NCBI GenBank assembly: GCA_035476575.1
Contig: DATILL010000096.1
Span: 11,748 to 75,747, forward strand
DNA length: 64,000 nucleotides
Reading direction: 5' to 3'
Origin: DATILL01 sp035476575
GTDB taxonomy: Bacteria > Actinomycetota > Actinomycetes > Mycobacteriales > JACQDL01
This document shows, piece after piece, positions 59,801-64,000 of the stretch (position 1 is the stretch's first letter; every line of letters begins with the position of its first letter). A model generated the notes under the pieces. That model ran no database searches. It was given only the letters and a program-made list of their open reading frames with translations, and was not told the DNA's origin. The translations under genes and the position numbers were made by a program.

Positions 59801-60820
59801 TTAGCCGCCGATTGCGGACATCGGGCGGTCGGGCCGCAAGAAGGACGGGTCGTTGATGCCATGCCCGGGCAGCTTGTGCCACATCGCTGCCCGCCAGCGC
59901 ACGGCCAGCTCCTCGTCGCTGGCGCCGGCCCGCAGCGCCGTCCGCAGGTCGGACTCCTCCCGGGCGAACAGGCAGTTGCGGACCTGCCCGTCCGCGGTCA
60001 GCCGGACCCGGTCGCAGGCGCCGCAGAACGGTCGGGTCACCGACGCGATCACCCCGACCCGGCCCGGCCCGCCGTCCACCAGCCAGGTCTCGGCCGGCGC
60101 CGCCCCCCGCTCCCCCGGGTCCTCGACCAGCGAGAACCGCTCGGCCAGCCGGGCCAGGATCTCCTCGGCCCGCACCATCTCGGCCCGCTGCCAGGCGTGC
60201 TGTGCGTCCAGCGGCATCTGCTCGATGAAGCGCAGCTCGTAGCCGTGGGCCAGGGCGAACTCCAGCAACGGCACGGCACCGTCCTCGTTCACCCCGCGCA
60301 GCAGGACGGCGTTCAGCTTGACCGGCTCGAGCCCGGCGGCCCGGGCGGCGGCCAGCCCGGCCAGGACGTCCGGCAGCCGGTGACGCCGCGAGATCAGGGC
60401 GAACCGCTGGGCGTCGAGCGTGTCCAGCGAGACGTTGACCCGGCACAGCCCGGCCGCCGCCAGCGGACCGGCCAGCCGGTCCAGCCCGATCGCGTTGGTG
60501 GTCAGGCTGACCTGCGGTCGCGGCACCAGCTCGGCGGTACGCCGGACCAGGTCGACCAGCGTGGGCCGCAACAGCGGCTCGCCGCCGGTGAACCGCACCT
60601 CGGTGACCCCCAGGCGGCAGACCGCGATGCCCAGCAGCCGGACCAGCTCGTCGTCGCTGAGCAGCTCCGGCCCGGGCAGCCAGGGCACGCCCTCCGGCGG
60701 CATGCAGTAGGTGCAGCGCAGGTTGCACCGGTCGGTCAGCGAGACCCGCAGGTCGGTCGCGATCCGGCCGTACCGGTCGGCGAGCGGCAGTAACGTCCGG
60801 CCCTGCCGCACACGTGTCAT
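59801..60820 (-). CDS. moaA: GTP 3',8-cyclase (radical SAM)
   Basis: 339 residues. First step of molybdenum cofactor synthesis. SLTDRCNLRCTYCMPPEG holds the CxxxCxxC cluster for SAM; RFTGGEPLLRP is the radical-SAM GGE motif; the C-terminal second Fe-S cluster is RPFCGACDRVRLTADGQVRN C; the protein ends in the conserved GG (MSAIGG). Start ATG 60820. The nearby promoter region is shared with the divergent PucR gene. Confidence 0.95.
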   Translation of the reverse strand: MTRVRQGRTLLPLADRYGRIATDLRVSLTDRCNLRCTYCMPPEGVPWLPGPELLSDDELVRLLGIAVCRLGVTEVRFTGGEPLLRPTLVDLVRRTAELVPRPQVSLTTNAIGLDRLAGPLAAAGLCRVNVSLDTLDAQRFALISRRHRLPDVLAGLAAARAAGLEPVKLNAVLLRGVNEDGAVPLLEFALAHGYELRFIEQMPLDAQHAWQRAEMVRAEEILARLAERFSLVEDPGERGAAPAETWLVDGGPGRVGVIASVTRPFCGACDRVRLTADGQVRNCLFAREESDLRTALRAGASDEELAVRWRAAMWHKLPGHGINDPSFLRPDRPMSAIGG

Positions 60821-60992
60821 GCGAGCGAGACTACGCCGCGACCGCCCGGGCCACCCGGGCAGCGAAAAAGGCAGCCGATCTCCAGCCGGTGCCCGACCGG
60901 ACCGGTATCTAGCCGACGGATTGACCCCTCTAAGCGAGCGTCACACCTACCGCATCTACCACGATGGGGCCATTCGGGTGAATCTGGACACC

Positions 60993-62516
60993 ATGCCTGC
61001 GTCAGCCGGCTCCGACCGCGACTCTGGTGTCATGCGGCTGTCCCAGCTGCTCGCCGTGCCGTCCATGCGCCGCCTGCTGGTCCCTGCCGAGCCGGTGCGG
61101 GACAACCTCGTCCGGTCGGTCCTGCTCGTCGAAGACTTCGAGGACCTGGCCCGGTCACCCGCCGAGTCGGTCGCGGTGCTGACCCGGCACGCCGCCCTGT
61201 CGCTGCGCGGCGAGCGGTTCGACGCGGCGTTGCGGCGGTCGGCGGAGCAGGGCGTGGTGGCGGTCGTGCACGACGGTGCGGCGCCGCTGTCCCCGGCCGG
61301 GAGCACGATCGCCCGGCATGGCGGCGTCACCCTGGTCCGCGCCCGTGACGGGGTGACCAGCGGCGAGATCGTGCAGGCCACCGACCGCGAGCTCGGCGGC
61401 GGCGCGCTGGCCGCCCTACACCGGGGGTCCCGGGCACTGGGCGAGCTGCGCGAGGCGGAGATGCTGCGCTGCCCCGAGAGCGAGCTGATCAAGACGGTCG
61501 CCGACGCGCTCGGGCTGACGCTCAGCACCAGCGAGCACGCCCAGGGCGGCTGCTGCGTGCCGGTCCGCGTCGACGGCGACGTACGGGAGTGGATCAGCGC
61601 GGGCGCGGCCGGTGACCCGCTGAACCGGGTCGCCGACCTGGTGCTGGAGTCGCTGGCCGCCGCGGTGGCCCGCAGCGCCGAACGCCGGCACCGGGCCGAG
61701 GCCGCGCCGTCCCGCTCCCCCGGCCAGGTGCTCACCGAGCTGCTCTCCGGCGACCTGACCCGCGACGTCGAGCTGGTCGCCCGGGCCCGGGCCGCCGGCC
61801 TGCCGGTGGAGGGCTGGCACGTGGTCGCCCACCTTGAGGTGGAGAACCTGTCCACCGCGTCCAACGGCGACGAGCTGCTGGCCAGCGGGCTGCTCCGCGA
61901 CATCGCCTCGATCGCGCTGCAGCGGGTCCGGTCGGTCCATCCGGACTGGCACCGGGCGCTGTCGGTGACCGGCGTGACGCTGGTCCGGATGTTCCGGGTG
62001 GCCCCGGGCGAGCAGGCCACCACGTTGACCGCCGCGGTGGTCGGCGGCGCGCTGGCCCGGGTGCTGGAGCGGCACCCGCAGCTTCGGATCCGGTGCGGCG
62101 TCGGCAGTCCGCACTCCGGTCCCATCGGGCTGGTCCGGTCCTACGCCGAGGCGCGTACGGCGTTGGCGGAGGCGCGCCACACCTCCCGGGTGAACGCCCC
62201 GGTGGTGTTCGAGCCGACCGGGCTGCGCCGCACGCTGGCGGACTGGTACCACGACTCGACCAGCCGGTACGCCGTACAGAGCGTGCTCGACCCGCTGGAC
62301 TCGTTGGGCTCCCGGTCCACCGAGGCGGTCCGCACGTTGCAGGTCTACCTGGACAACCGCGGCTCGCTGGCCCGCACCGCCGAGCTGCTGCACCTGCATC
62401 GCAACTCGGTCGCGTACCGGCTGAAGCGGATCTTCGAGCTGCTGACGGTCGACCCGGAGGACCCCGACGACCGGCTGCTGCTGCAGCTCGCCTGCCGGGC
62501 CAGGTTGATGCGATGA
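60993..62516 (+). CDS. PucR-family transcriptional regulator
   Basis: 507 residues. The N-terminal part matches the PucR sensory domain (MRLSQLLAVPSMRRLLVPAE and NLVRSVLLVEDFEDL). The middle has a GGDEF-like domain without catalytic residues. The C-terminal PucR-type HTH is VYLDNRGSLARTAELLHLHR then NSVAYRLKRIFELL. Usually controls purine, amino acid or acyl-CoA related genes; target unknown. Start could be GTG 60978, ATG 60993 or ATG 61032. Confidence 0.88.
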   Translation: MPASAGSDRDSGVMRLSQLLAVPSMRRLLVPAEPVRDNLVRSVLLVEDFEDLARSPAESVAVLTRHAALSLRGERFDAALRRSAEQGVVAVVHDGAAPLSPAGSTIARHGGVTLVRARDGVTSGEIVQATDRELGGGALAALHRGSRALGELREAEMLRCPESELIKTVADALGLTLSTSEHAQGGCCVPVRVDGDVREWISAGAAGDPLNRVADLVLESLAAAVARSAERRHRAEAAPSRSPGQVLTELLSGDLTRDVELVARARAAGLPVEGWHVVAHLEVENLSTASNGDELLASGLLRDIASIALQRVRSVHPDWHRALSVTGVTLVRMFRVAPGEQATTLTAAVVGGALARVLERHPQLRIRCGVGSPHSGPIGLVRSYAEARTALAEARHTSRVNAPVVFEPTGLRRTLADWYHDSTSRYAVQSVLDPLDSLGSRSTEAVRTLQVYLDNRGSLARTAELLHLHRNSVAYRLKRIFELLTVDPEDPDDRLLLQLACRARLMR

Positions 62517-62713
62517 CAGCCAACGGACCCCTCCGCCGTTCCGACCAGGCCTGTTCGCCCCTTCGGGCAGCCAGACTGTGCCGTGCGCACAGTGCCCAGT
62601 GGAGCGTTGGGCCGCGAGCACGAAGATGTTACCTACCTATTGTCTTTAGTCTTCAACCGGGTGATCCGGGTGGACGAAATGATCGCCTGCATTTCTAGCT
62701 GGGGGGCAACACC

Positions 62714-63337
62714 ATGGAACGCATTCCTGTCCTGGTCTGCGCGATGGACCCAATCTCCAGGGTCGGGGTGGCCGCCGCACTGCGGTCCCGGCCCGAGGTC
62801 CTGCTGATCGAGAACGAGTCGGACGACCCGCGCGCCGTCGTGATGGTGGTGGCGGACCGGATCGACGACGGGACGATCCGGCTGCTGCGCGGTCTGCAGT
62901 GCCGTGGGCTTACCCGCACCGTGCTGGTCACCACCGACCTGGACGACTCTGACCTGCTCGCCGCGGTCGAGGTCGGGGTATGCGCGGTGGCTCGCCGGGC
63001 CGAGGCCACCCCGGAGGCGCTGGTCCGGCTGGCCGCCATCGCCGCGAACGGCGAGGGTGTGCTGCCGCCGGACCTGCTCGGCCGGCTGCTGTCCCGGGTC
63101 TCCCGGCTGCAGCGGCAGGTGCTGGCGCCACAGGGCCTCAACCTGGCCGGCCTGTCCGACCGGGAGGTGGAGGTCCTGAAGCTGGTCGCGCAGGGCCTGG
63201 ACACCCGGGAGATCGCCGAGCAGCTCTGCTACTCGCAGCGGACGGTCAAGAGCATCCTGCATGACGTCACCAGCCGGTTCCAGCTCAAGAACCGGTCGCA
63301 TGCGGTGGCCTACGCCATGCGCGAAGGGCTGATCTGA
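62714..63337 (+). CDS. LuxR-type response regulator-like protein
   Basis: 207 residues. The N-terminal 125 residues resemble a receiver (VLVCAMDPISRVGVAAALRS; DLLAAVEVGVCAVARRAEA), but the acidic pocket and phospho-Asp are not clear, so it may be a pseudo-receiver. LuxR HTH: LAGLSDREVEVLKLVAQGLD then TREIAEQLCYSQRTVKSILH. GGGGGGC lies upstream of ATG. No histidine kinase is adjacent. Confidence 0.85.
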   Translation: MERIPVLVCAMDPISRVGVAAALRSRPEVLLIENESDDPRAVVMVVADRIDDGTIRLLRGLQCRGLTRTVLVTTDLDDSDLLAAVEVGVCAVARRAEATPEALVRLAAIAANGEGVLPPDLLGRLLSRVSRLQRQVLAPQGLNLAGLSDREVEVLKLVAQGLDTREIAEQLCYSQRTVKSILHDVTSRFQLKNRSHAVAYAMREGLI

Positions 63338-63771
63338 CCTGAATCCGCGAGTAGCGGACGAGTGGGTCTTCGGCTGGTGTTGCTGGCCGAACACGCCGAC
63401 CCGTAAGCTCTTCACCTGGAGGTGTTCTACCATCCGCGCGATCCTGTTCCTCGCAAACACGATGGTCGCAGGCCAGCAGTACACCAACCACCAACCACAC
63501 TCCGCGTTACCGCACTATCCGCGGCGGGTCAGGACCACTCTGCCGGGCCGAGCGCCGGTAAAGGGCGTGAGGATTTCGGTGAGCGCTCACCGTGGCTCCG
63601 GTGGCAGCACGGCCGGAGACCCGGCCGGCCCTTTCGCGCTGCAGAGCCCTTGGCGCGGCGGCGACCTCCTCCCATGTCATGCGGCTCGTTTTCGGTGTCG
63701 GTGGTGGCGGACAGGCTTTCGTTCGGGGTCTATTGATGGTGGGGGCAGGAGCTCGGGTAGTCCGTCTTCTG
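63338..63771. other. Intergenic with eroded 3' flank of a DUF222-HNH gene
   Basis: No gene supported. From about 63660 to 63771 the sequence is the 3' flank and out-of-frame C-terminal codons of the truncated HNH gene, alignable with 26400-26510 (shared GTGTCGGTGGTGGCGGACAG-like stretch on this strand). Confidence 0.55.
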
Positions 63772-64000
63772 CTATTCGTCCCAGCCATTATGATGTACGG
63801 CGCGGTGGTGGTGTCCGCAGAGGAGGACGCCGTTGTTCTGGTCTGTCCTGCCGCCGTCAGCCCAGTGGACGCAGTGATGGCAGTGGCACCACTGGTACGG
63901 CCGGTCGCAGCCGGGGAAGACGCACCCGCGGTCGCGGAGAATAATCGCGCGGCGTGCCGCGCCGACGTAGTGCCGGGAGCCGCGGCCGAGGTCCAGCGGC
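63772..64000 (-). CDS. Second DUF222-HNH gene, 3' part, C-terminally truncated
   Basis: Runs off the right edge; 76 codons visible, beginning inside LDLGRGSRHYVGAARRAIIL and continuing RDRGCVFPGCDRPYQWCHCH and HCVHWADGGRTDQNNGVLLC. The Zn/HNH residues are kept. After HHNGWDE it meets TAG, where the copy at 25.2 kb has a further 40 codons; a small deletion creates the stop, and matching sequence continues beyond it. It may still make an HNH domain. Confidence 0.85.
   Translation of the reverse strand, partial: PLDLGRGSRHYVGAARRAIILRDRGCVFPGCDRPYQWCHCHHCVHWADGGRTDQNNGVLLCGHHHRAVHHNGWDE

Noticed and set aside
1..64000. tRNA, rRNA or riboswitch genes
   Set aside because: No cloverleaf-like or rRNA-like stretch was recognised by eye in the intergenic regions; a covariance-model scan would be needed to exclude small RNAs.

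Overview
The window is GC-rich, densely coded DNA from an actinomycete (Actinomycetota). Pointers are strong GC bias at third codon positions, frequent GTG starts, a Scr1-type HTH/DUF397 pair, a SARP (BTAD) regulator, an AfsR-style NB-ARC protein, 13E12-type DUF222-HNH genes and a 180-kDa-class NAD-glutamate dehydrogenase. I cannot fix the genus; a Frankia- or Micromonosporaceae-like soil actinomycete would fit.

Layout. 1-10.5 kb is mostly chromosomal housekeeping and accessory metabolism: an isoprenoid corner (5' part of crtB, a TIGR01777 epimerase-like gene, idi), a LysE exporter and a DHA2 MFS pump, a secreted gamma-glutamyltransferase divergent from a MarR regulator, two SDR oxidoreductases and an APH-like kinase. 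10.5-27 kb is an accessory region. It holds a broken NYN gene, then a six-gene leftward unit (SARP regulator, HEAT-like protein with a degenerate P-loop, SPFH-like protein, vWA-OmpA lipoprotein, membrane protein, TIR-NB-ARC-TPR), followed by a DUF397/Scr1 pair, an IS remnant, decayed toxin-antitoxin loci and a DUF222-HNH gene. 27-32.2 kb is one gene, NAD-glutamate dehydrogenase, carrying an in-frame 33-bp tandem repeat. 32.5-47.1 kb is accessory again: a GH25 lysozyme remnant, a CHAT-NTPase-TPR protein with a small partner, a broken copy and an intact copy of a phosphopantetheinyl transferase, an XRE-TPR/FMN/VOC operon, an AI-2E-type permease, a FabG-like SDR and an AAA ATPase/TPR pair. 47.1-53 kb is a leucine/isovalerate catabolic operon (carboxyltransferase, biotin carboxylase, HMG-CoA lyase, acyl-CoA dehydrogenase) beside a TetR regulator; matching 16-bp palindromes lie upstream of both. 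54.8-64 kb has a PhzE/TrpEG-type fusion, a GT-C-like membrane protein, MoaB/Mog and MoaA, a PucR regulator, an orphan LuxR regulator and a second, truncated DUF222-HNH gene running off the edge.

Three large STAND-like or TPR signalling systems (TIR, CHAT, AAA+TPR) within 36 kb, mixed with toxin-antitoxin debris and transposase remnants, suggest a defence/conflict island. The most promising undescribed system is the six-gene SARP-to-TIR unit at 11.06-21.06 kb. An intergenic repeat family built on GTGGTNACCT occurs at five places, mainly between gene ends, and ties the chromosomal parts together.
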